33,498 nucleotides of DNA from Ophiocordyceps camponoti-saundersi (nom. inval.) (GCA_003339415.1 PDHQ01000347.1:1-33498); one strand, 5' to 3'. Numbered from the stretch's first letter, positions 11,732 to 22,100 are shown. Translations and numbers: made by a program. Notes: a model not told the origin generated them from the letters alone.

Positions 11732-11975
11732 AGCTTATTATATTATATCGCTATTAGTTATTATTATATTTTTATATAAGTATATAGTAAGCTTTTCTTT
11801 TTATAGTTAAGGGGTTTTACCTTATTTTAGGAGATTTTTCCTATTTAATATATTATAAAAGCTTTAAATATTATAAAAGCCCTAAGTATATAAATAATAA
11901 TAATAATATATAAGAATATAAAAATAAAATATATATTTTTTAATTACTTATTAGTAAAAAGTAAGCTTAGAATAA

Positions 11976-12715
11976 TATTATAGCTTAAAGATATAATAAA
12001 TAAATAATAATATTAATATTATAAGTAAAGATTTTAAGCTAAAGAGAAAAGAAAGAAAAAAGAGAACAACTCTTATAAGCAAAATTTTAGTAAAATATAT
12101 AAAGGTATATATTAGTAAATATAAGAAAAGGTATAATAAAATCTTAATAAGAAAGCGATTATATTTCCTATTAATTTTCCTTAAGGTTTTTTTAGGTAAT
12201 TTTATAATAAAGTTCCTAAGGGTTAAATAATTATAGTTAGAAATCTTTAAAAATTATAGTAAAATATTATAAAAGAAATCCTTATAAGTGCTAGTATATA
12301 ATGTATATTAGTTTTAATAATAAAGTTAAAGTATTTTTACTTAAACTATATAATATAATAAAATTATATTTTTTATTTTATATAATTTAAATAATTAAGC
12401 TATAAGAAGTTTATAAATACTTTTATTTATAACTTAATCTATAATTATCTTTTTAAAAATAAGTATAAAATAATTAATATATTATATATATAACTTTTTA
12501 TTCTATTTTTTAGATTCCTTTTATATTAATTATAATTATAATATTAAAATTATATTTATTTTAAAATAATATTATTTTAAGTTTAACTTTTCTTTATATA
12601 TATCTTTAAGCTTTTATTTAATTTATATAAAGATTATAATCTTTATAATATATATTATATATATTTAATATATATTATATTCCTAAATAGCTAAGAATAT
12701 AAGTATTTTAATAAT
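11976..12715. mobile_element. Repeat C copy 1, internally shortened
   Basis: The left part (~11,976-12,302) matches ~16,711-17,034, including the CTTATAAGC and AAGCGATTATATTTCCT blocks. The right part (~12,303-12,715) matches ~18,776-19,190, including the GTTTAACTTTTCTTTATATA and TATTATATTCCTAA blocks. The ~1.74 kb between these parts in copy 2 is missing here. The arrangement looks like an internally deleted derivative of the longer element, though insertion into copy 2 is also possible. No coding frame is present. Clear terminal inverted repeats were not found. Confidence 0.75.
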
Positions 12716-12906
12716 TAATATCTTTAAACTAATATATAGATAAATCTAACTTATATTTAAAGTATATTATTATATTTATTTTATTTTAAAAGTTTCCTTT
12801 TTTTACTATATTTACGCTTACTATTAGCTATAACTTAGCTAAATATAGCCTTATACTAAATTTTTAAGCAGATTTATTATTATTTTTTTACTTTTTTCTT
12901 ATAAAT

Positions 12907-12926
12907 CGCGCCTAACACTAGGCGCG
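12907..12926. repeat. GC-rich perfect hairpin
   Basis: CGCGCCTA and TAGGCGCG are perfect inverted arms around a four-base ACAC loop. A competing pairing joins AACAC (12,914-12,918) with GTGTT (12,926-12,930), so two folds are possible. It keeps CpA and TpG in a region where they are nearly absent. Confidence 0.9.
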
Positions 12927-12942
12927 TGTTATTTTTCTCCTT

Positions 12943-12966
12943 AAATAAAAAATATATTTTTTATTT
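12943..12966. repeat. Perfect 24-bp AT palindrome
   Basis: The twelve bases AAATAAAAAATA are followed directly by their exact reverse complement, with no loop. It lies 16 bp after the GC-rich hairpin. Its role is unknown. Confidence 0.9.
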
Positions 12967-13425
12967 TTATAAAATAAATTATAGCTTATATTATCTAATT
13001 ATATAAGTATATAATTATCTATATTTAGATATTTATAGTTTAAACTATTTTATATTTACTATACTAGCTTAAAGTATTATTTTTCCCTTATTAAGATAGT
13101 TTATTTAATATTACTTAATTTAATTATAAATTATATTAACTTTTTATTTAAATATATATAGTAGTTATTTAGTTTTTTTATATTACTTTCCTCCGCTATA
13201 TCTGCCTCTGCCCTAATTAGGAGGCGGGAGCGTTATAGCTTAATAGTTAGATTTTAATATAAATTATAAATTTATAAACGACTTACTATTATTCTTAAGA
13301 TTATACTTATTCCGCCACCTTTAAAATTAAGTTATAAATATAACTTAACCTTATATTCTTGTTTAGGTAAATTACTTAACTAATAATAATATTAAAAACT
13401 TTATATATATAGATTGTTAAATACA

Positions 13426-13431
13426 TGACGT
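13426..13431. promoter_or_regulatory. TGACGT (CRE/ATF-like) motif
   Basis: TGACGTG begins here, about 215 bp upstream of the Rheb start codon and at the left edge of the unmutated island. The motif is recognised by bZIP factors of the ATF/CREB type. A single short match is weak evidence. Confidence 0.3.
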
Positions 13432-13529
13432 GCTCTTAAGTCCCCTAACTCTTAATTTAAAATACAAGCCCTGCTTAGCTAGGGGCATAGGACTGATAAA
13501 GCCTTTTATTTAGTGGACCGGCCCTCTCG

Positions 13530-13536
13530 CGCGAAA
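13530..13536. promoter_or_regulatory. CGCGAAA motif (Swi4/SBF-like)
   Basis: An exact CGCGAAA lies about 110 bp upstream of the Rheb start codon, in a short GC-rich patch. In yeast this core binds the G1/S factor Swi4. Use in this organism is unproven. Confidence 0.25.
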
Positions 13537-13571
13537 TTAAGAAGTCTCTACGTCTGTGGCGAGTTTTGCAC

Positions 13572-13579
13572 CACGTGAC
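13572..13579. promoter_or_regulatory. CACGTGAC E-box (Cbf1-like)
   Basis: CACGTGAC reads GTCACGTG on the opposite strand and matches the RTCACRTG consensus of Cbf1-type bHLH factors. It is 66 bp upstream of the Rheb start codon, in a typical proximal promoter position. Confidence 0.4.
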
Positions 13580-13644
13580 AAATTTCAACTTATCCCGCAA
13601 GCAGCCGCTATAATCGTCTTGTGTGTTCGTGGAGCCCCATCCAG

Positions 13645-14382
13645 ATGCCTTCGCCGAAGCAGAGGAAGATAGCTATTGTTGGCAGCAGATCTGTGGGTAA
13701 GTAACCTAGAGCATAACTTCAGCCTTACATTGCTGGTACTCTGACTGTCGTACGGGGATCATAGGAAAATCGTCCTTGGCTGTTCAGTATGTTGACGGTC
13801 ATTTCGTCGATAGCTATTACCCCACTATCGAAAATACATTTAGCAGAACCATTCGCTTCAAGGGTCAGGATTTCTCTACAGAGATAGTAGACACGGCTGG
13901 ACAGGATGAGTATAGTATACTGAACTCGAAGCACTTTATTGGCATCCATGGTTACATGCTAGTCTATTCGGTCTCTTCTCTGCCATCATTCGAGATGGTA
14001 CAGGTAATCCGAGAGAAGATTCTCAATCACTTGGTGAGTCCTGCGGAAGTTTTGCTTGCACACAACTTTGTAGTCTTCTACGTCTCGTGGTTGAGTTCTC
14101 ATCATTAACAGAGCTCTCTTTGCCATTGACTGACTACCGTAGGGCATCGAGTCAGTACCGATCGTTATCGTGGGAAACAAGAGTGATCTGCGTCCGGAAC
14201 AACGTCAAGTCAGTCCTTTTGAGGGTAAAAAACTTTCCGAGAAGTTTGAGTGTGGTTGGACGGAAGCCAGTGCCAGATATAACGAAAATGTGGCTCGCGC
14301 GTTTGAGTTGCTGATTGCGCAGATAGAGACATCCCAAAGTCCAGGAGAAGCACCAGAGAAAACTAACTGTTGCATAATGTAA
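13645..14382 (+). CDS. RHB1: Rheb-family small GTPase (three exons)
   Basis: Exons 13,645-13,696, 13,765-14,033 and 14,143-14,382 join to a 186-residue Ras-superfamily GTPase. Visible motifs are the P-loop GSRSVGKS (13-20), switch I YYPTIENTF (35-43) with T38, DTAGQDEY (60-67), NKSD (119-122), EASARYNENV near the end, and the C-terminal CCIM box. Numbering of the G motifs matches human Rheb. R15 at the position of Ras Gly12 is a Rheb hallmark, and Met in the last position predicts farnesylation. Rheb activates TOR complex 1 on internal membranes and affects growth and basic amino-acid uptake in fungi. The start gives the family's usual N-terminus (PKQRKIAIVG). All splice junctions are GT-AG, and the second exon boundary is confirmed by the expected NHL-G...VPIVIVGNKSD continuity. 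The gene shows no RIP damage, lies 185 bp upstream of the next gene, and identification is very secure. Confidence 0.96.
13697..13764 (+). other. Rheb intron 1 (68 bp)
   Basis: Donor GTAAGT, acceptor ATAG, branch-site candidate CTGAC at 13,741-13,745. The intron splits the codon for Gly18 inside the P-loop. Without splicing translation stops two codons later, so removal is needed for any GTPase product. Confidence 0.93.
14034..14142 (+). other. Rheb intron 2 (109 bp)
   Basis: Donor GTGAGT, acceptor GTAG, phase 0. Branch-site candidates are TTAAC (14,105-14,109) and CTGAC (14,130-14,134). Retention would add about 24 residues and then stop at 14,106-14,108, losing the NKSD motif and the lipidation box. 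Confidence 0.9.
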
Positions 14383-14567
14383 AAGCTTCAAAATTTGATT
14401 GATTCTTAAAAGGCTGCGGGCAGCTTTAAAAGAATTGAATGAATTAAAGATTTTTATAAAAGTTAGGAAAAAATTAGTAATGAATTCTGAAATTGGTATT
14501 TTTAAAAAACTTTTTACAAAAGTCTGGTTGATTAGTAGTTATGTACTTGTTAAGTTAGCCACTAAAC
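14383..14567 (+). other. Intergenic region between the Rheb and AK6 genes
   Basis: This 185-bp AT-rich spacer must hold the Rheb 3' end and the AK6 promoter. It includes a near-perfect hairpin, GCTGC-GG-GCAGC (14,413-14,424), flanked by A-rich and T-rich bases. Its CpA/TpG content is normal, so it is not RIP-mutated. The short spacing suggests the AK6 promoter overlaps the Rheb 3' untranslated region. Confidence 0.7.
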
Positions 14568-15275
14568 ATGAGAAAGTCACCTAATATCATCATTACAGGA
14601 ACTCCGGGCGTGGGAAAGACCACACTTTCTGAAACCCTGGCAGAAAAGACAGGTTTATATCATTTATCGGTAAACCATGTCGTGAAAGACCGGGCATGCC
14701 ATGAAGGTTGGAGTGAAGAGTACAAGAGTTGGATTGTTGACGAAGATAAGGTAAGATATAAATGGCTTATTCGGATACGTCGTCCTCGCTAAGGTAACAG
14801 CACAGCTTTTAGACGCTATCGGAGCGGACGTGGAGGCAGGGGGTTGCATTATTGACTGGCACGCCTGTGACTTGTTCCCGTGCAGCTGGGTAGATCTCGT
14901 CGTCGTTCTACGGGTGGAATCCACGACGCTTTACGACCGGCTAAAATCAAGGTGGGCACGTCCATATGTACAAGTTGTACCTCAGTTTCCTACCATAACC
15001 ACAATCATCAGCTTGGTCGATTTTGCGATTACCCAACTCATGCATCGAGCATCCTATGCTAATGTAACCGCAGAAACTACTCTGAATCTAAATTGCAGGA
15101 AAATTTAGATTCAGAGATCATGGACGTCTTACTACAAGAGGCACGAGAGGCTTTCGCCGAAGAAACAGTCGTCGAGTTAACAAGCAATACGCTGATTGAT
15201 ATGGAGAGCAACTTGGATCGTATTAAAGAATGGGTAGACCAATGGAAATCCAACATGAACGAGAATGTCCGTTGA
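14568..15275 (+). CDS. FAP7: Adenylate kinase 6 / Fap7-type nuclear NTPase (three exons)
   Basis: Exons 14,568-14,750, 14,806-14,951 and 15,074-15,275 join to 176 residues (human AK6 has 172). Visible are the Walker A loop GTPGVGKTT (11-19), the DEDK segment (58-61) before the core, DWHACDLFP (78-86, the family's Walker B-like motif), LVVVLR (92-97), the LID-like RNYSESKLQEN (110-120), and the C-terminal IKEWVDQWK (160-168). The family combines adenylate kinase and ATPase activity. In yeast, Fap7 acts with uS11/Rps14 in the last cleavage of 20S pre-rRNA and is essential. The start gives a short N-terminus like the family's, before PNIIITGTPG. Exon 2 is taken from 14,806 because this aligns without a gap; the alternative acceptor would add four residues. 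No RIP damage is seen. Identification is secure. Confidence 0.95.
14751..14805 (+). other. AK6 intron 1 (55 bp)
   Basis: Donor GTAAGA, acceptor CACAG, phase 0. Branch-site candidates are CTAAG (14,789-14,793) and GTAAC (14,794-14,798). An upstream AG at 14,792-14,793 would also keep frame and insert VTAQ, but it would leave only 43 bp of intron and disturb a region of conserved length, so the downstream AG is preferred. Confidence 0.8.
14952..15073 (+). other. AK6 intron 2 (122 bp)
   Basis: Donor GTGGGC (weak), acceptor CGCAG, branch site GCTAAT at 15,058-15,063. The join restores Arg110 and the LID-like motif RNYSESK, which supports this boundary strongly. The intron has no stop in the exon frame, but its length is not a multiple of three. 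Retention would shift frame and end at 15,108. Confidence 0.88.
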
Positions 15276-15435
15276 TTTGCAAAAAGAGGAGTGTAGACAT
15301 AGCACTCTTTATATTTATACAAACTTCACAAAGTTTCAAATCCCAGGGCGGCATTACTTATAAGTCCTATACTTATTTGCGCCTCGCCTAGTAGGGATAA
15401 TAAGTCACGGACTAATTAATAGTTAAGAGTAAGAT
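15276..15435 (+). other. AK6 3' flank and right edge of the gene island
   Basis: Normal CpA/TpG content continues to about 15,437, then stops abruptly. A perfect short hairpin, AAACTT-CACA-AAGTTT, lies at 15,321-15,336, and an imperfect one at ~15,285-15,309. These may be part of the 3' untranslated region. No further gene was seen. Confidence 0.65.
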
Positions 15436-16710
15436 ACATATTATATATAACTTTTTACTACTAATATATATTTTATATATTAGTAATATAAGGTTTTTAT
15501 TAAGTTACTTTAAATTAATTAAATAAGTTTATATAATAATAAGAATATTTAAAAAAGCTTATATAAGAAACTATTATTATTACTATTTATTATATATACT
15601 TAATTATTAATAAATATAAAGGGCCTTGGAAATATTTAAAAAAAATATTATATAAAAAAATAAAAAAAAACTTTAAAAGTAAAGTAAAGCTTTTTTTAGC
15701 TTTAAAAATAAAGTTATAAACTTTATAAAAGATATAATAAATAAAAATAATACTTTAGTTTTAAAATAATATATATTAGTTATTTATTTTACTCATAACT
15801 TTATAATTTAATTATATACTTAAAACCTTATCAAAACTTAAACAATTTATAAAATATATATAGCTAATAAGTTTTAAAATTTTAATAAAAAAACTTTAAG
15901 TAAAATTATTTTAATAAAGCCCTTTTTAAAATTTATATTACTAAGTTAAATAAACTTTTATATTATAATAAAGTATTAAGTTATATAAATAATTAATTAA
16001 TAAGCTAGATAAATTTTAAAAAGCTTATTATATAATTATTATATAATTATACTTAAAAAACTTATAAGATTTTAAAACTTTTAATATATATAAAGCTAAT
16101 AAGTCTTTAACTATATAATAAGGAAACTTTAAATAAAAACTATTTAAGTAAAACCTCCCTCTCTTAACTATATATTAAAAACTAAAGTACCTTATATAAG
16201 GCCTCTAATAAGGTATATAGCTATTTAATATATTAAACTTTTTATAGCTTATAAGTATAATTAATTATTTTATTATACTATAGCTATTATAAGAGTTTAC
16301 TATAAGGTTTACTTTCTTTTACTTAATATAAGTATAGATAAAAACTAAATAAAACTTTTAATTATTTTAAAATCGAGTTAATAATTAATTATTAAATAAA
16401 AAAGGAAGGAATAATAAGATTATATATTATAAAAGCGTAATTAAAATAAATTAAAATAGGAATCTTTTTATAATATTAAGTTAATAATAAAACTATTTAA
16501 AAAGTAAAGAAGAAAATAATTAATTAAGTTAGTATCTATTAAGTAATAAGAAACCCTTTTTACTAAATACTTAGTTACTTATAGATATAATAACTTTTTA
16601 GATTAGTAAAAGGGTTATTATATATACTAGGGAATAATATATTAAGAGGTAATTTTAAGTTTTTTTAAAATACTCTAATTAATCTAATATTTAGCTTTTT
16701 ATATTACTTA
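15436..16710. other. AT-rich RIP-mutated DNA, no gene seen
   Basis: Composition changes sharply at the left border. No open frame is present. A few CpA survive in a small patch at ~15,793-15,846. No partner copy was recognised in the window. Confidence 0.6.
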
Positions 16711-19190
16711 TTATTATAGCCGGGATATATAAAGTAAATAATAGTATTAGTATTATAAATAAAGATTCTAAGCTAAGGAGAAAGGAAAGAAAAAGAGGAA
16801 AAACTCTTATAAGCGAAATCCTTATAAAATATATATAAGCATATATTAGTAAAGATAGGAGAGGGTATAATAAAATCTTAATAGGGAAGCGATTATATTT
16901 CCTAGTAATTTCCTCTAAGGTCCTTTTTAAGTAATTTTATAATAAGGTTTCCGTAAGCTATATAACTATAATTAGAAATCCTTAGAAATTATTATAAAAT
17001 ATCTAAGGGAAATCCTTATAAATATTAGTATATAATATTACCTTTTAATAAAAGTTTTAATATACTTATTAAGATTAATAATATTTATTATATAAAAAAT
17101 TATTTAAGGAAATCGTAATATTATTTTAGTTATTATTTTTATAATTATAATTTATTATAATATTTTTAATTTAGTATTTAAAATTAATAAGTAAGCTAGT
17201 AATATTTAGAAAATAATTATAGAATTTCTTAAAAGTTATTAGTATATAGCGGAAATCCCTAATAAGGTATTATATTTTATTAAAGTTATAATAATACTAA
17301 TAAGTTTATTATTTTAACTAATAATATTATCTTATAATATAAAATTAGAGTATTTAGTTAATTTTTTATTTTAATATATTATTAATATCTTTTAACTTAA
17401 TAAGAGGTATTTTTTACTTAAGTAAGGGATTTATAATAGCTTTCTAAAAATAATTAGTATAAAATAAGTTTATTTTTTAATAGCTATTTAAAAAGTTAAG
17501 GATATAGTTATAGCTTTATTTCTTAATAATTATAAAAAGTCCTAATTACTATATATTAAGGTATATTATAAGTATAATTATAAAGAAACTTTTATAATTA
17601 AGGAAAACTTTATTATTAATTATAAAGTTTACTAAGTACTACTTTTTATTAGCTTATATTTCTTTCTTCTAGTAAGCTTTTTTAATAGCGGCTTAAGCTT
17701 ATTATTATATTTTTTTATATTTAAGCGATAAGTTTATAAGCTATAATAATAAGGTCCAAAGCGTTTTAAAGATTTAGGGGGCTAATAACTAAAAGGGGGC
17801 TCCGTATATCTTCTCCGAGGGTAATTATAAGTAAAGCTATATTAATTAATATATATTATAAAGAGTTATATATAAAATCTAAAGTAAGAAAGAAAGTATT
17901 TTAATTATCTTAATATTTACTTATATAAAACTATAGCTTTCAGTTAAGATATTAGTTAGTTATTTTTATATTTCCTTATATTTAGGGGTATAAAGTAATA
18001 TTATAGCGGTATTTAATATTAATTAATTAGTTAATTTTACTAAGAAATCCTAAATAAAGAAACTAATATTATTAGTAATTTATATATTTAATATATTAAA
18101 GAGATAATAAAAGTATGAGAAATAATATTTAATAAATATATTAGCTATATTATTCTTTTTACTTAATAATATAATAATAACTTAGCTTAGTTTATAAATA
18201 AAAGTTTAAATATAATTATATTTAAAATAGTTTTCTAATATTACTTTCTTATTATAAGTAATATACTCTTATAAGGAAATTAAAATAAGTAAAAAATATA
18301 ATAAACTTAAAGTTTTATTTTATAATATCTTATTCTTTTAATACTTATAATAATTATAAATATATTAGTAAATATCTTATTTTACTTTAAGCTAATAATA
18401 GCTTTATTAGAATATTTATATAATTTTATTTTATTTATTATAAGTAAAGATAGCTAGCTTATATATATTTTAAATTAAGGTAATATAGAGAAAAATTTAT
18501 TTTTAGCTATTTTATATAAGTATTTTAGCGGGGAAAGAAGGACACCCTAAGCAAGCGTAGTAAATACTTAAAAGGCGTAACTTCTTAAGTAACTAAGGTT
18601 TTTAATTAATATAAAAGGGGATCTTTAGTTATAAGGGGATAAGCTAAATAATAATTCTTTATAAGGGAGATAATAATATTAGTTAAGTATCCTTTCTAAG
18701 CCGAATAGGAGGCTAGTATCGTATTTCGTTTTTATTATAATAGTTAAACTAAGTATTATAAGAAACTTTATATATATATATATTAACTTAGATAATAAGG
18801 TTTAAGTAACTTATTTAAATTATATAGCTAAAAGAATAGTCTATCTCCTATTTTATATACTTTAGCTAATTAAGTTATAAATAATTAATCTTAATAACTT
18901 TATTTATAACTATTTTATTAAAAAATATATAGAAAAATTAATATATTATATATATATCCTACCTATTTTCCTTATTATTTTAAGATCCTTATTATATTAA
19001 TATCGCGCGTTATATTAAAATTACGCTAATTTTAGATTAATATTATTTTAAGTTTAACTCCTTTTTATATATATCCTTAACCTCCTATATTATTTATATA
19101 AAAATAGTAATCTTTACAATATATATTATATATATTTAACATATATTATATTCCTAAGTAGCTAATAATATATATATTTTAATATTAGTA
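16711..19190. mobile_element. Repeat C copy 2, longer form
   Basis: Its ends (~16,711-17,034 and ~18,776-19,190) match repeat C copy 1 at ~11,976-12,302 and ~12,303-12,715. The ~1.74 kb interior (17,035-18,775) has no counterpart there. The interior has scattered CG-rich patches (near 17,760-17,820 and 18,530-18,600) and a few CpA (17,757, 18,542, 18,553), but no open frame. Original coding content is likely but unreadable after RIP. Total length is about 2.48 kb, in the size range of fungal DNA transposons; family and ends are unresolved. Confidence 0.7.
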
Positions 19191-22100
19191 ACTTTTTTTT
19201 TAGTTAGGAATATATATTTATTATATAAGTAATAAGGAGTATAGTTAAGTTTTTTTAATAGCTATTATAAATTAAATTATCTCTTTATTTTTAAAAACTT
19301 ATATAGTTAAAGTTTAGTAAATACTTTTTCCTTATTAATTTATTTAAAAGTTTAAGTTAATATTATATTAATATCTAATTATTATTTTACTAATTCCTAT
19401 ATTACCTCTTATTATTAAAAAGTAAATAAAGGCTATAAGTAGTAAGCTTAATATTATATATATTACTTAGATATATAGCTTAACGCTATAATAAGATATC
19501 TAAGCTTATAAGCTAGTTTTAGGGATTTGTCGCTTTTAAACCTTAAAACTAATAGTTAACTTTCTTAGAATTAATATAAGCTAGCTATAGAGATATTACC
19601 GGAGCGCCTTATTTTAAAAGCCCTTAATAAATACTAGCTATTATAAGGGGGAATCTCCCTTATTAACTAGTAAGCTCTTATAGCTAGTAAAGGTTATCCT
19701 CTTCTTATAATATTAACTATCTTTATATTATAGCGTTTATAAGCGTACTATTTATTATTACTTTTTTAGCTATACCCTAAGGCGCTAAAATTTGCTTAAC
19801 GCTATTATTTTAGAATATAGCTATTTTTAATAGCTTTTTTTTAATCTATAAATTAAAGAAGCGCGGATAAATATATTTAATATATTAAAAAATAAAGCGA
19901 TATTTTAAGTAAGCTTTTAGCTTAGTAGTTTAAGAAAAAGAGATAAAAACTTGAAAAATAAATATAAAAAGGGAAAAGGAAAGAAAAAAAAATTAAAGGG
20001 GGAAAAGGAGGGGGCTTTTATAGTTAAAAGGTATATATTATATTAACCTTAATTATAATAAGCTATTAGTATATATTAAGTTACTATATACTAATATACT
20101 TAAATTATATAAGTATATACTTAGCTTTATTATAATTAAAAAGGGTATATAAGGTTTAGCTTCCCTAATAAACCTCGCCTTTTCTAATTATCGTAGTCCG
20201 CTTAACCTCTAGCCCCTACCTAGCGGTAACTTTATAAAAATAGCGAAGGCTTTATTATAGTTTTTCTAAGGAAGTAAGTATATTATAAATCTCCTAAAAA
20301 TACGCTTTAGCGATTTACTTATAATATACTACTTACTTAAGTCTCTTTAAAAAGCTCCTAACTTAGTAATACTTATAAAAGCTATAAGCTATATAATAAA
20401 CTTTATAATTTATAATTAGCTTTATAATAATTTTAAGTAAAGTTTATATTAGCAGATTTTATATAATTAAAATAATTATAAATAACTATTCTTAATACCT
20501 AATTTTTATAAAAATTATAACCTTATTATAAAATATATAAAAAATTAATTATTTTATTTAGCTTGCTTTATTTAGTAAAAAAAGCTATAATATTATCGCT
20601 ATATAAGAATTTTAGCCTAATATATATAATCGCCCTTTACTTTCTAAACTTATTTCTTACCGCCTTATTTAAAGTAAAAGTAAAGCCTTTTTTTATATAT
20701 ATAAATAATATAAAATTAATAATTAAGATTTTATTATAAGGCCTAACCTTACTAGAGTTTCCTTTTATAATAAGCTTTAAGTGCTTATTATCTACTTTTT
20801 ATTATTTAAAATATATATTAAACCTCTTTTACGCTTACCTCCTCCTCTTTTTTTCCTATACTCCGCCTTTACCTCCGCTCCGCTAATTATTCTTAGCGAT
20901 TTTAACGCTTATTACCCTTTCTAGGACCTTTATAAACGTACCTCCTTTTACTCTATAAAGCTTCTTTTCGCCTTTTACTAACTCCGCTTTAAACTTTTTA
21001 CTCTTTTTTATAAGATTACCTAAGAAATATATAAGCGAAGAGCTAATATTATTAATTTAATTTAAAATATATTTAATTATTTTTTATTTATTTTAGCTTA
21101 AACTTTAATTTTCTTAGCTTTAATTATATTTTTTAATTTATATTATTTATTATTTTTCCTTTTTTAAACTTTACCTTAATACCGCGCTAGAAATATTTTA
21201 ATTTTAATATTTTATAAGTAAAAATAAAAAAATATTTTTTACTTTTTATTATTTAAGCGGAGTTTATAATAAATATTAAGAAATTAATAATATAGCTATA
21301 TAAATAATTAAACGCTATAGCTAACTTACTAATTTTAAAATTACCTTAATAATATAATTTTTATTTATATTTATAATAAACTTTAAAAATTACTTTTATA
21401 ATCTTAAATATAAAGTATATTAAGTAATATTAATAAATATAGCTAAACTTCGATTATTAGTAAATATATTAAAATACCGTAATATAATAAAAATTATTTA
21501 TTAAGAAAGTAAAAAAAGATAATTAGAGGCGATTTCTCGCTTTTATAAGCGGTAACTTTAATATTATATAGTTTCTAGCTTAGTAAGTAAGATTTCGTAG
21601 CTAAGCTTCTTTAAAGCTTATATATACTCCTCCTTTTTAATAAGATATAAACTCCGCTTTTTAATTATCTTTTTTCTAAAAGTTAAAGCTCTTAGCTTAT
21701 AAGTTTTTTCCTTATCTTTTAGAAAATACCTTATATTTTCTTATTTCTAACTTTTTCTCCTTAATAAATATTCCTTTTTAAATTATTAAAAATAAAATCT
21801 AATTTATTATTTTTAATATTATATTATAGAAATTTACTAAACTTAATAATATCCTTATTAGCTTTTTAAAAAGTTATAGATAGCCTTTTATAATAATTTT
21901 AACTAAGCTTCTTTAAAAATATATTATTTATAAATATTTCCTTATTTAATATTAAATTTTTAATATTATAGTTTTCTAGAAAATAAAAAAAAGCTTAAAA
22001 GTTTATTAAACTTTAAGCGGCTATTATTTTATCTTTCTTTTTAATATTATAAGTAAGATTTTTAAAACTATAATAATAAAAAAAATATTCTATATAGCGA

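Larger units (their letters stand above)
12716..13420. other. Transition zone between the RIP block and the gene island
   Basis: CpA and TpG reappear gradually (12,914-12,928, 13,203-13,210, 13,316, 13,360 and 13,414), and from ~13,420 composition is normal. No gene or open frame was seen. It contains two palindromes, listed separately, and a GC-rich patch at ~13,190-13,232. Confidence 0.6.

Noticed and set aside
13645..13664. Ras rather than Rheb identity for the GTPase
   Set aside because: Arg15 in the P-loop, the GSRSVGKS sequence, the DTAGQDEY motif and the EASARYNENV segment are Rheb features; Ras has Gly at the P-loop position.
13776..14108. Rheb read from an internal start with unspliced intron 2
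   Set aside because: It lacks the P-loop encoded by exon 1 and ends inside intron 2. The spliced model restores every Rheb motif at the usual numbering.
14399..14584. 61-residue frame upstream of AK6
   Set aside because: It lies in the AT-rich intergenic region and overlaps the AK6 start in another frame, with a Lys- and Leu-rich composition expected by chance.
14830..15108. 92-residue AK6 frame reading through intron 2
   Set aside because: The real product continues through the 15,074 acceptor, which restores the RNYSESK motif and the conserved C-terminus. Kept only as a possible retention product.
14664..15322. Antisense frames opposite AK6
   Set aside because: They have no family features and are shadows of the sense coding strand.
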